From Herbiconiux gentiana (GTDB lineage Bacteria > Actinomycetota > Actinomycetes > Actinomycetales > Microbacteriaceae): DNA of 44,928 nt. Positions 7,708-15,429 of this stretch are shown one piece after another. The position numbers and the translations under genes are program-made. Every line of letters begins with the position of its first letter. The stretch's first letter is position 1. Under the pieces are notes generated by a model. The model was not told the DNA's origin. It did no database searches and worked only from the letters and a program-made list of their open reading frames with translations. Location of the stretch: NCBI RefSeq assembly GCF_024978135.1, contig NZ_JANTEZ010000012.1:1-44928 (forward strand), in the 5' to 3' direction.

Positions 7708-7968
7708 ATGCCGCGCTTCGTCCCACTGCCAGATAGGGATGGCCCTGCCGGCAGCGCGCGGATGTGGATCAATCCTGAGCACGTTGTGTCGCTCGTTCCG
7801 AAAGTCCACCGAGACGGAACCCACCACATTCTGCGGGTCGAGATCAAGCTCGTGGGCACGCCGGCCTTCGATGCCTGGCTGGGGAAATTCGACTCCGGAG
7901 CTGACGCCGATACGCGATGGGGAGAGTTCCTTCGCGACCTCGGCAACCAAGTGCGCGCGGAGGGCTAA
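7708..7968 (+). CDS. Small conserved protein, paralogue of 31880-32125
   Basis: 86 aa of unknown function. It shares long identical runs with the 81-aa product at 31880, including ARMWINPEHVVSLVPKV and RVEIKLVGTPAF. This reads as a small beta-rich fold with a helical C-terminus. The ATG at 7708 is preferred over an upstream in-frame start because similarity to the second copy begins exactly there (MxRFVxLPDRDGP). It stands alone between the divergent ACR3-like gene and the dif-like site. Confidence 0.7.
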   Translation: MPRFVPLPDRDGPAGSARMWINPEHVVSLVPKVHRDGTHHILRVEIKLVGTPAFDAWLGKFDSGADADTRWGEFLRDLGNQVRAEG

Positions 7969-7976
7969 TCCGTCGC

Positions 7977-8004
7977 TATTGACATAACGCACGTTATCCG
8001 CGGT
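7977..8004. other. Candidate dif-like XerC/XerD recombination site
   Basis: An 11-bp arm ending TTGACATAA (7977-7987), a 6-bp centre CGCACG (7988-7993) and an 11-bp arm TTATCCGCGGT (7994-8004). The 11-6-11 layout and the TTATGTCAA half (on the minus strand) resemble bacterial dif sites. ATAACG-CA-CGTTAT is perfectly symmetric. It would serve plasmid multimer resolution by host XerCD. It lies between convergent genes and explains the low GC of this gap. Confidence 0.5.
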
Positions 8005-8082
8005 ACAAAAGCATGTGTGACAAACACACTAAACCTCGGGCCGAACGGCGAAGACTCGCGGTCTGCGGCTGGTTACGCGGCT

Positions 8083-9726
8083 CTACAGAGAGTCGCTGTA
8101 AAACTTTCCATGCGAGCGGATGATGCGTCGCTGCTGCAGTTCCTGGCGAGCCTCTTTGATGAGACGAAGTAGGTCGGGATTCAGCCCTGGAATCCATTGA
8201 GGAAGGAACTGATCAGTAGCTTCGATGAGTGCCTCTGGTGATGGATCCGTGCGAGCCACGTGATCAAGCAGCCCGAGCTGGGCTCGCGCATCAGCAGATG
8301 CCGGGAGAACGAGAGAACTGACCTCGCTCGGCACAAGTTCAAGGACTCCTCCTCCGAAGCTACGTCCGTTTGTTTCCACCGAGAGGAGGGTGAGGGAATT
8401 GTGAAATGCTGCGGCAACATCGTCTGGTGTCAGCGAGGAGCTAGACAGCATCTGGCCTCTGTAGATGGTATCGGTAGTGACGACTCCGGCCCGGTTGACG
8501 ATCACGCGAGGGAAAAGGTTGGAGCGTTTAGACATCAGGAGTTGGCCAGGCTGCACCACCGGTACTCGGAACCAAGGAGTTCGCACGCGGCATTTGAATC
8601 GCTCGTGCAGCTCGGCTTGCTCGCCTCGACTCAGATATCCGTGTGCTCGAGAATTTGAAGTGGGCGAAGGCCTGGCAGCATCGAAGCTCAGCATCCACGC
8701 CGAAGCGTCGCTATCGGAGAGCTGCTCGTGTTCCGCTGCCGTGTAGGTCAGGCCCCTCGCGAACCGTGTTCGCGGTAAAAGGGGCAAGGTCCACTGCTTC
8801 AGGTCATTCTTCTTCACGGTGGCGCTGTCGACGCAGAAGAAGTCATTGGCGCCCGTGACGGTTGACACCGTGAATCGTGCTTCATTGCCGAGATGAGTTA
8901 GACCTTCAAGACGCATGCTCGCCGAGAGCGCGCTCTCCTGTTCGGGATTGAGCAGGTACGGCGTCCAAGTCTTGGCTGCGGGAGAGACTTCGTGGCGCCA
9001 TTGATGCGTTCCGCCGTTGTGATCGAAGAAACGCACGGTTTTGCTGGCGCTCGCACCTCCGGCAGCCTTACGGCCGGTCAGAATGAGCACTTCCTGCAGG
9101 ACGGCGGGGAAGGAGCCGGGCTTGAATAGGTCGATGCTGAGGTCAGTAGTGGCTTCCAGTAGCCAAGCGCGAACACGCCCCGCAGAAACGCCCGTAAGAA
9201 ATTCTGCGGGGAGGATCATGGAGAAGACGCCGCCCGGAGCGAGACGCTGAATCGCAAGCAGAAATACGGGTATCCAGAGGTTGGAGACGGCCGCCCCAGG
9301 GATGCCCAGCTGGGCGCCTATGGAAAGTGCATGCTGCTTGTCTTCGGCCGAGATGAATTGGAAGCGCACGTAAGGCGGATTCCCCAGTGCAAGGTCAAAC
9401 TGAGAGGCGTGTCGCCGATCCCAATCGAGCACATTGGAGGTCTGCACTATTCCCGGCAGCCTCGCCGCTTCGAGAGTCTGCGAGGCCTTGTGTGCTTCCT
9501 GATCAAGAATTTCCACCGCCTCGATATGGGCGATGCGGTCGGCCAATGGAGAGCGACGTAGGCCGCGAATGAAAGCACCATCGCCGGCTGCAGGCTCAAG
9601 GACACGCAAATTGTGCCGACCCTGCAGGAGGTCAGAGGATCGCTTGAGGCACAGATCCACCAATATGTCGGGAGAATAGAATCCGCCCCGCAGCTTCTCG
9701 TCGCTTACTAGGTTGCGAGTTCGCAT
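8083..9726 (-). CDS. N6-adenine DNA methyltransferase, Eco57I/TaqI class
   Basis: 547 aa. SAM-binding motif I is LEPAAGDGAF (about residues 43-52), and catalytic motif IV is NPPY (116-119) within LALGNPPYVRF. The C-terminal 250 residues look like a TaqI-type target-recognition region. The start at 9726 is chosen because the reading frame upstream overlaps the divergent nuclease gene and lacks family character; FYSP before motif I is typical of the true N-terminus. No nuclease domain is fused, so protection is probably separate from cutting. Its base composition is lower in GC than the plasmid backbone. Confidence 0.85.
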   Translation of the reverse strand: MRTRNLVSDEKLRGGFYSPDILVDLCLKRSSDLLQGRHNLRVLEPAAGDGAFIRGLRRSPLADRIAHIEAVEILDQEAHKASQTLEAARLPGIVQTSNVLDWDRRHASQFDLALGNPPYVRFQFISAEDKQHALSIGAQLGIPGAAVSNLWIPVFLLAIQRLAPGGVFSMILPAEFLTGVSAGRVRAWLLEATTDLSIDLFKPGSFPAVLQEVLILTGRKAAGGASASKTVRFFDHNGGTHQWRHEVSPAAKTWTPYLLNPEQESALSASMRLEGLTHLGNEARFTVSTVTGANDFFCVDSATVKKNDLKQWTLPLLPRTRFARGLTYTAAEHEQLSDSDASAWMLSFDAARPSPTSNSRAHGYLSRGEQAELHERFKCRVRTPWFRVPVVQPGQLLMSKRSNLFPRVIVNRAGVVTTDTIYRGQMLSSSSLTPDDVAAAFHNSLTLLSVETNGRSFGGGVLELVPSEVSSLVLPASADARAQLGLLDHVARTDPSPEALIEATDQFLPQWIPGLNPDLLRLIKEARQELQQRRIIRSHGKFYSDSL

Positions 9727-9806
9727 GGTCTCCACTTCAGTAGCTGAAGCAAATCCTACGTGCTCGCGTCCCACCCAAACGACGCAACGCCCGAGAGACT
9801 CATCAT

Positions 9807-11030
9807 GTGAAAGCGCGTTTTGTGGGGCAGCCCGCGCAAGGCCAACCCAGCCTGCTCGACTTTGTAGAGCATGTTCTAGCAACCGATGCCGACCATCTCT
9901 CCATCGTGGTGGCATGGGCCAAACGTTCCGGATTGGGGCGAGTTTCTGATCAACTCGAGGCTTTTCGTGCTCGCGGCGGACATGTCGAGATGATCGTCGG
10001 TGTCAGCGAAGGGGGAGCAACGCAGGAGGGCCTCACCTTAGCCCGTGACCTTTCAGACGAAGCCTACGTATTTCACGATCCACGCCGAACCTTTCATCCG
10101 AAGGTCTACCTCGCGACCGGCGCGCAACAGCATTCGTTGTTCGTCGGCTCGAGCAATCTCACCGCAGGCGGTCTGGGGTGGAACTACGAAGGCTCTCTTT
10201 GGCTTGACTCCACTGGCGACGAATTAGAAGGCCCTTTCGCTGAGGCGCGCGATTGGATCGCGACGTTGAGGGCGGAGCCGACCGTCTGCCGGCCCCTGAC
10301 AGAAGAGCTGATCGACGACATGATGTCGAGTCGGGATATCTTCATCGCAAGTGAAGGAGCCAGCCGGCGGGTATCCACGCCAGAGCAACCGGCTCCCGAG
10401 GACTCCGACAGCGTCTCCTCGGGATCTGCAAAAGGGTTGTTCGGCGTCCCGACTGGTCTGATGCGACCGCTCCCGGCTCTCGCCGCAGCATTCAGAAAGG
10501 CCAGGTCGCGAGCCCGACCCTCGGCCGCGAAGCCCGTGGCTCCTATTGCTGCTGCTCCCCAACCCGTTGCCCAGATACCCCCCGCTCACGTCGTCCGACG
10601 GTGGTTCAAACACATGGACTCAACAGCGGCGCAAAAACCCAAAACGGCTAACAGCAATCCGACTGGAAACCTTCGCCTGAGTCAGGAACGGTTTCCGTTC
10701 GACCATCAGACGTACTTCTTTACAGACTTCTTCGGGGGCCTCCCCTGGACGCCGAGAGCAGGGAGGGAGAGCGAGATGGAGGTGATCGTATCGTTCGAGA
10801 CCTACGTGGACGGCGTTTCATACGGCGATTTGGACCTCAGGCTTAGTCACGATCCTGCCCGGGCGTCAGGTCAAGGCAACGTGACGACGCTTCTGCACTG
10901 GGGAACGGTGCTGAGTCGACTCCTCCGGGAGGGCAATCATGTTGGCGACCATGTGACACTGGAACGCCTACAGCCCGAGGGATTTCGGCTGATCATTGCG
11001 GCCCAGTCCACCGGAGACTTCGCTGTCTGA
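9807..11030 (+). CDS. PLD-family restriction endonuclease-like protein (NgoFVII type)
   Basis: 407 aa, GTG start at 9807 with GAGAG upstream. The phospholipase-D nuclease motif is FHPKVYL (His97, Lys99) followed by FVGSSNLTAGGL (114-122), as in restriction nucleases related to NgoFVII and BfiI. The middle (about 180-290) is Pro/Ala/Arg-rich and probably a linker. The C-terminal part (YFFTDFFGG, then DGVSYGDLDLRLSHD) resembles the B3-like DNA-binding domain attached to this group. Divergence from an NPPY methyltransferase 80 bp away supports a Type II restriction-modification role. Confidence 0.82.
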   Translation: MKARFVGQPAQGQPSLLDFVEHVLATDADHLSIVVAWAKRSGLGRVSDQLEAFRARGGHVEMIVGVSEGGATQEGLTLARDLSDEAYVFHDPRRTFHPKVYLATGAQQHSLFVGSSNLTAGGLGWNYEGSLWLDSTGDELEGPFAEARDWIATLRAEPTVCRPLTEELIDDMMSSRDIFIASEGASRRVSTPEQPAPEDSDSVSSGSAKGLFGVPTGLMRPLPALAAAFRKARSRARPSAAKPVAPIAAAPQPVAQIPPAHVVRRWFKHMDSTAAQKPKTANSNPTGNLRLSQERFPFDHQTYFFTDFFGGLPWTPRAGRESEMEVIVSFETYVDGVSYGDLDLRLSHDPARASGQGNVTTLLHWGTVLSRLLREGNHVGDHVTLERLQPEGFRLIIAAQSTGDFAV

Positions 11031-11062
11031 CATCGGCGGCAAAGTAAGCCCTCGACTCTTGT

Positions 11063-12286
11063 GTGCTTGAGATGGGACTGTCGGTGGCCAGGACGATTGG
11101 TGAGCCAGAACGGCTTCCGCTGTTCGACCCGGTTAATCGGACGGACCCGAACCCTTCGTATTACGCGGAGCCTGAATTCAGGTTCCTAAGTCGCGTGCCA
11201 GGACCATGGTGGGATCATGTTCGCCAGCTCATGCAGTCGTGGGCTGATCATGTTCAGGATGACGGCGACTACAAGGACCTCCGTAACCGCCTCCGTTCAA
11301 GTGATGACGATCAGTACCGAAGTGCATACTTCGAGCTGTACCTACACGAGTCCCTGATCCGTGCGGGTTTCCAGGTAACCGTTCACCCGTCAATTCCCGG
11401 GAGCAGCCGGCACCCTGATTTCTTGGCAGAACGAGAAGACCAACGGCTCTATCTCGAAGCCATCGTTCCGGGGACACCGCCCTTATCAAAGGCCGCCAAT
11501 CGCCGGCGCGCGATCTTGTTCGATACGGTCAACAGGCTTCATACCCCAAACTTTCTACTCGCGCTGGAGCATCTAGTCGATGGCCCTCGCGATCCCGCGT
11601 CCGCGCGGCTTCGTCACGCGCTCGGAGTGTGGTTAAAGACTTTGGATCCCGACACGATCACAACAGAGAACGCTCCGAGTTTTCAATGGGAGAACGCTGG
11701 TTGGTCGGTTGGTTTCAAGCCCATCCCGCTTCGACCCGATGCCAGGGGCGTGCGGCCGGGCGATAGAGCCATCGGCATTTTCGGTCATACCGGTGCGCGG
11801 GTCGTCAATGAAGCGGCAACAATCGTGAGCGCGCTCGGGGTGAAGCACAACGCGTACGGAGTGCTTGATGCTCCGCTACTTATCGCGGTCGGTTTGCAGG
11901 CGTTCAGTGCGCACACCTGGGATAGTGCCAACGCGTTCTACGGCCCCGAAGTTGTGCGGATACGCAACGCCAGTGACGGAATTGAGACGGTCGACCGAAG
12001 CCGGGAGATGAACGGCTACTTCGGTTCACCTCCCGACTGGGGTCATCGACAGGTTTCGGGAGTGGTCGTGGTCAACCAACTCGGACCATACAAACCGCTA
12101 CTGGCCCAGCCGACGACTTGGCTCCACCCCGGAGCCTTATACCCGCTGAGGAACTCTCCCGGTCTCCCGGGGTCGGTCATGGAAGCTGTCGGTGACCAGG
12201 TAGTGGAGACCAGCGCTATTCCATCAGCTGACTTCTTCGACCTGCCGGACCCGTGGCCACCCGGAGACCCATGGGGCGCACCATGA
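11063..12286 (+). CDS. Uncharacterised protein with possible PD-(D/E)XK-like core
   Basis: 407 aa, no family recognised. Near residues 90-135 the pattern ELYLHESLIRAGF, RHPDFL, LYLEAIV resembles the helix-strand-strand core of PD-(D/E)XK nucleases (Glu91, Asp119, Glu132). The expected Lys after the last acid is absent (Glu-Ala-Ile), so activity is uncertain. It follows the PLD nuclease by 32 bp on the same strand with the same lower GC, hence a third component or accessory of the restriction island. The start could be GTG 11063 or ATG 11072; neither has a strong ribosome site. Confidence 0.6.
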   Translation: MLEMGLSVARTIGEPERLPLFDPVNRTDPNPSYYAEPEFRFLSRVPGPWWDHVRQLMQSWADHVQDDGDYKDLRNRLRSSDDDQYRSAYFELYLHESLIRAGFQVTVHPSIPGSSRHPDFLAEREDQRLYLEAIVPGTPPLSKAANRRRAILFDTVNRLHTPNFLLALEHLVDGPRDPASARLRHALGVWLKTLDPDTITTENAPSFQWENAGWSVGFKPIPLRPDARGVRPGDRAIGIFGHTGARVVNEAATIVSALGVKHNAYGVLDAPLLIAVGLQAFSAHTWDSANAFYGPEVVRIRNASDGIETVDRSREMNGYFGSPPDWGHRQVSGVVVVNQLGPYKPLLAQPTTWLHPGALYPLRNSPGLPGSVMEAVGDQVVETSAIPSADFFDLPDPWPPGDPWGAP

Positions 12287-12380
12287 CTTCGATGCTCTAA
12301 CGCGAAAGTCAGCGGCGAAGAATTAGGCAGCGCGGTGATGCGACTTCGCCGGCACGAGGCGCCACTCCTACCGGGTGGTC

Positions 12381-12443
12381 TTAAAGCTAGATACAGCGTT
12401 CATGGCGTGTCTGTCGCTATTAAGGCTAGATACATCTCTAGCC
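12381..12443 (+). promoter_or_regulatory. Repeat/operator region before the RHH gene
   Basis: TTAAAGCTAGATACA (12381-12395) recurs with one change as TTAAGGCTAGATACA (12420-12434), 39 bp apart. The second copy is part of a perfect inverted repeat GGCTAGA-TACATC-TCTAGCC (12424-12443) ending 7 bp before the RHH start codon. This suits autoregulation by the RHH protein; TAGATA and TACATC are -10-like. Confidence 0.6.
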
Positions 12444-12450
12444 TCGGGCT

Positions 12451-12681
12451 ATGGCTCCCCGTCGACTACCTCGTGGCACACGAGTTGACGCAGTGTCGCT
12501 CGGCTACAAGATCGAGCGGCCGCAGAAAGAGCGCCTAGACGCGATCGCTCGCAATGCGGGCGTCTCTAGCGCTGTTCTGATCGAGAAGATGCTCGATCAC
12601 CTGGAGCTGACAGACCAGGGCATTCCCGTCTGGTGGGAGCCCTTGCCGCGTGATGGGGAGTTGCCTATCGACTCGGCTTAA
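12451..12681 (+). CDS. Ribbon-helix-helix (CopG-like) small DNA-binding protein
   Basis: 76 aa. VSLGYKIERPQKERLDAIARNAGVSSAVLIEKML, read in parts, is a beta strand then two helices with the VSSAVLIEKML second helix, the hallmark of RHH/CopG proteins. The C-terminal tail is short and Trp-containing. There is no Shine-Dalgarno; the ATG follows the inverted-repeat operator closely. A small RHH gene directly before a Rep gene is the classical copy-control arrangement, so copy-number or rep repression is the likely role. Confidence 0.75.
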   Translation: MAPRRLPRGTRVDAVSLGYKIERPQKERLDAIARNAGVSSAVLIEKMLDHLELTDQGIPVWWEPLPRDGELPIDSA

Positions 12682-12688
12682 CGAGAGA

Positions 12689-12800
12689 GGCCCGCCAGAG
12701 GCGGGCCCGAAGCTCTGGCTCCCTACCTCGGGAATGTTTGGCGACAGAACGAGGTGTGGAGCAATCCCAGTACAAGAACCCGGTAGAGCCGGGAGGCTCT
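12689..12800 (+). promoter_or_regulatory. Two hairpins in the RHH-rep leader
   Basis: GGCCCGCC-AGA-GGCGGGCC (12689-12707) begins 7 bp after the RHH stop codon; it has no T-run, so attenuation or a weak terminator is possible. AGAGCC-GGGA-GGCTCT (12785-12800) lies 20 bp before the rep GTG. Two stems in a 138-bp gap before a replication gene suggest RNA-level copy control. No antisense promoter could be confidently placed. Confidence 0.5.
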
Positions 12801-12819
12801 TCCGCGTCTTCAAGGAGAC

Positions 12820-14004
12820 GTGTCGATCGTACCTCACGTGGGACTTGCTGTCCCGTTTTCGCGCGCAAACACGCCGGTCGGCGTGTCAGATCACTTCGAC
12901 GACCCGATTTTGGGGCCACAGGATGCCCCAGGAGCTGCGAGTTCGAAGCGGTCGGGCTCTTGGAGCCTGGAGGCCCCTCCGGGGGCGTATGCGGCTGTGC
13001 CGGCTTGGACGAGTGGTGCTGCGTGGTTCGATGCGGTGATGGATGCTCTGCGCACCCCGGAGGGTGAGGAGCTGCGTCGGCGGGTGTCGATCGCGCCCGA
13101 TACGCTGCTGCGGATTGCGCACGCGGACATGCTCTCGGCCGACGCCGACACGGGCCGCGGTGTGAGTACCGCGCATGAGACGGTGGCCGAGGTGACGGGT
13201 GTGTGTAAGAAGACCGTGCAGCGCGCTCGTGGGCTGCTGGAAGCGCTCGGGTTGGCCGTGTCGATCGTGGAGGGCCGCTACCTCACTGTGGCTGAGCGTG
13301 AGGCCGCTGAGAGTGTCCATGGGGGACGTCAGATCAAGGCCGCGTCGGTGCGTGCGCTGACGATGCCGAAACGGTGGGCTGTTGAAAATGTCCATCTACC
13401 CCGTAGGGGTGACCTTGGTCTTAAAGCTCCTGATTTAGAAGTTAAACCAACGCGCACAAGCGCGCGCGAGTCGGCCGCTTCGCGCCCTCCAGCAAAGACG
13501 AATGGGTCAGACCGCCCAAGTCTCCCGAGGTCGGGCCGGCCGAGGACAATTGGGCTCCAGCGGTTTGCTGCGAGGCTGGTAGCTCGGATGCGGTGGTTGG
13601 CGGATGGGCGGCATATCGGTCAGGTGTGCGCGATGCTGGAACGCTGTGAGGTCGACCCGGACAGGTGGACGATCGACGCCTTCATGGACGCTCTCGCCTC
13701 GGGTAACAAGCGTGCCGGCTTCACCGTTGCGGAGCCTGCCGGGCAGCGTGATCCGGTGGCGTATCTGGGGTGGCAGATCAAGAATGCGATCGACCCGAAC
13801 GAGCCGACGCCGGCCGAGGAAGCGCAGCTCCGAGCGATCCAGGCCCGGGCCGAGCTGGAGGCCCGCCGACGTGAACGCGAGGCCGAAGAAGCACGGTGGG
13901 CGTCCCGCGATCAGGCGGCTATCGACGAGGCGATCGCCGCGATGCACGAACAGCAGAGAGCGTGGGAACGTGCCCGCCGGCACCCGGGCGGAGCTGCCGA
14001 GTGA
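12820..14004 (+). CDS. Putative plasmid replication initiator (winged-helix Rep)
   Basis: 394 aa. About residues 70-150 carry a winged-helix region: STAHETVAEVTG then KKTVQRARGLLEALGLAV, a helix-turn-helix with wing. The centre is variable and basic. The C-terminal part (about 240-394) is helical with a long charged coiled-coil stretch rich in Glu/Arg. The layout resembles Rep-like HTH proteins on actinobacterial plasmids, and the RHH gene before it and the structured non-coding tract after it support a replication role. The GTG at 12820 has AAGGAG only 2 nt away, which is tight; an in-frame GTG follows at 12838. Confidence 0.6.
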   Translation: MSIVPHVGLAVPFSRANTPVGVSDHFDDPILGPQDAPGAASSKRSGSWSLEAPPGAYAAVPAWTSGAAWFDAVMDALRTPEGEELRRRVSIAPDTLLRIAHADMLSADADTGRGVSTAHETVAEVTGVCKKTVQRARGLLEALGLAVSIVEGRYLTVAEREAAESVHGGRQIKAASVRALTMPKRWAVENVHLPRRGDLGLKAPDLEVKPTRTSARESAASRPPAKTNGSDRPSLPRSGRPRTIGLQRFAARLVARMRWLADGRHIGQVCAMLERCEVDPDRWTIDAFMDALASGNKRAGFTVAEPAGQRDPVAYLGWQIKNAIDPNEPTPAEEAQLRAIQARAELEARRREREAEEARWASRDQAAIDEAIAAMHEQQRAWERARRHPGGAAE

Positions 14005-14669
14005 GCGCACGAGCTTTCACCTCAGTTGCAAGGTGCTCAGTTGGCGGTCGGCGCCGGCCGCCGGCGAGTCGATCAGAATTCGCGAGAGGCGGCCTGGTGC
14101 GTCGACGTCGAGCTGCAGTCGAGGTGCCTGCCTTAGGGGCGTGGCCACGTGCTCGAGCACGGTGCGGTGAGGGGTTTGAATCCGGCGTCAGGTCGCCTAT
14201 CGTGCAGGGAACGGCTTCTGAATGCCGAGCCCGCGCCGCATAGCGCCGGCCGCCCACCCCCAGCAGGGCGGTTCGTAAACCTATTCACTGAGCGCGAATA
14301 GTTTGGCGAACGGTTGAGGCCTGTTTTCCCCCACCACCACACCACCCCCGGGCTTCGCCCGCTTCCCAACCTCCCCCAACTCAGCGATGCAGATTTGATG
14401 GAGGTTGGGAAGTAAAGGGGTGGTGTGGTGGTGGGGGAAAACAGAAGAGATAGAAGAAGTGGAAAGTGAAGTGAATAGGTAGGTATGGGGGTGGTGGGGT
14501 AGTCAGATTTGCATTCGGGTGAGGGTGAGTGGTGGTGACGGATCTGAGTCGATGATGGCTGGTGTCGTCCGAGGATGGGTTGCGGTTTGTGACTCGTGTG
14601 GGGGCCATTTGGTCTAGCGTTTGTCGGGGGTGCAACGTAGGGTCGAATTGAAAGGCTCTAGGGGGTTGT
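14005..14669. other. 665-bp non-coding region, candidate origin
   Basis: No credible gene on either strand; overlapping reading frames are low-complexity translations of biased DNA. The tract has three parts: ordinary GC-rich sequence to about 14270, the nested inverted repeat at 14321-14444, and the C-poor strand bias that continues to about 14640. CAGATTTG occurs at 14390 and 14503. Its place between a Rep gene and the replication-relaxation gene suits an origin of replication or transfer. Confidence 0.6.
14321..14444. repeat. Nested inverted repeat with 28-bp perfect arms
   Basis: Outer arms 14321-14348 and 14417-14444 are perfect over 28 bp (left arm begins CTGTTTTCCCCCACC). Inner arms CTTCCCAACCTCC (14362-14374) and GGAGGTTGGGAAG (14400-14412) are perfect over 13 bp around a 25-nt loop. 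Between the left arms sits a mini-hairpin CGGGC-TTC-GCCCG (14349-14361). As single-stranded DNA this gives a three-way, very stable fold, as expected for a single-strand origin or a relaxase/initiator site. Confidence 0.85.
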
Positions 14670-15374
14670 ATGCGGTTGACCGAGCGGGACGAGCAGATGT
14701 TGGCCTGGCTGGACGTGGTCCGGTTGTGCGATATGGATGCGATCAGGTTCGCGCTCGGAGGCTTGTCGGGGGCTGGTGAGCCGGTGAGTTTGCGGAAGGC
14801 GCAGCAGTGGGTCGCGCGGCTCGGAGAGGTCGGTTTGGTTGACCGGCAGCGGCTCACGTTCCGGGATGGGTCGATCGTGTGGGCGACGCATCAGGCGACC
14901 GGGAAAGCGGCCCCAAATCTGTACAGGCAGACGACGCGTCACGAGATCGTGGTGGCGTCGGCCGCGGCCCGGTTCCTGTGTCGTGGCTACAGCTGGGAGC
15001 GCGACCGGAAGCCGGCCAACAGGAACGACCACCAGGCCGACGGCGTCGCCACCCGGGACGGTGTGCGGGAGCTGGTCGAGGTGGAGCTGACGCCGAAGAC
15101 GGGAGCCCGGTACGGGAAGATCATCGACGATCACGCCCGCCGGCTCGAGCGCGAAGGCTTCGCCCGGGTGATCTACTTCGGCACCTCCGTAGCGCTGCGC
15201 GCGGCCGGCGCCGACGAACACACTAGAGCACTCGGATCACTGCGCACCCGATTCCTCTGGCTGCCCCTCCTGGATGCTCGAGGGCAATGGCCGAAGGACG
15301 ACGAGGCCGCCTGGCAGACGATCGCGGATCAGGCCGTGGCCGTTGAGCTGGAAGGCGCCCGCTCGAGTCGTTGA
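14670..15374 (+). CDS. Replication-relaxation family protein
   Basis: 234 aa. The N-terminus MRLTERDEQMLAWLDVVR starts a winged-helix region. The middle has VEVELTPKTGARYGKII, where Glu and Lys are spaced as in a nuclease-like core, and the end has RFLWLPLLD. This layout matches the replication-relaxation family found beside VirD4-like genes on Gram-positive plasmids. It is a candidate for the DNA-processing step, since no standard relaxase is present. A weak AAAGG site lies 13-17 nt upstream. Its stop codon lies inside the first TTGACAC palindrome. Confidence 0.8.
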   Translation: MRLTERDEQMLAWLDVVRLCDMDAIRFALGGLSGAGEPVSLRKAQQWVARLGEVGLVDRQRLTFRDGSIVWATHQATGKAAPNLYRQTTRHEIVVASAAARFLCRGYSWERDRKPANRNDHQADGVATRDGVRELVEVELTPKTGARYGKIIDDHARRLEREGFARVIYFGTSVALRAAGADEHTRALGSLRTRFLWLPLLDARGQWPKDDEAAWQTIADQAVAVELEGARSSR

Positions 15375-15389
15375 CACGTAGGTGTCAAC
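15370..15389. promoter_or_regulatory. TTGACAC palindrome, copy 1 (before the coupling-protein gene)
   Basis: GTTGACAC-GTAG-GTGTCAAC, with 8-bp arms, lies 40 bp before the coupling-protein ATG and covers the stop of the preceding gene. The same 18-bp core recurs at 22336 and, with changes, at 31071. It also offers a TTGACA -35-like element on each strand, but no matching -10 is seen. Confidence 0.65.
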
Positions 15390-15429
15390 GACCACGGCGC
15401 ACCGATGACCCGATGAAGGGGACACGAGG

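Noticed and set aside
12335-12538. 67-aa frame before the RHH gene
   Set aside because: It covers the operator repeats and overlaps the better-supported RHH gene in another frame.
14391-14530. CRISPR-like or tandem repeat array
   Set aside because: The G-rich stretch has no regular repeat-spacer period; no CRISPR array or cas gene is seen anywhere.
14381-14857. 158-aa minus-strand reading frame in the intergenic tract
   Set aside because: Its Pro/His/Phe-rich translation reflects the C-poor strand bias, not a protein.
15370-15389. TTGACAC palindrome as a simple -35 promoter
   Set aside because: No -10 hexamer is found 16-18 bp away in any of the three copies, so an operator is a better reading.
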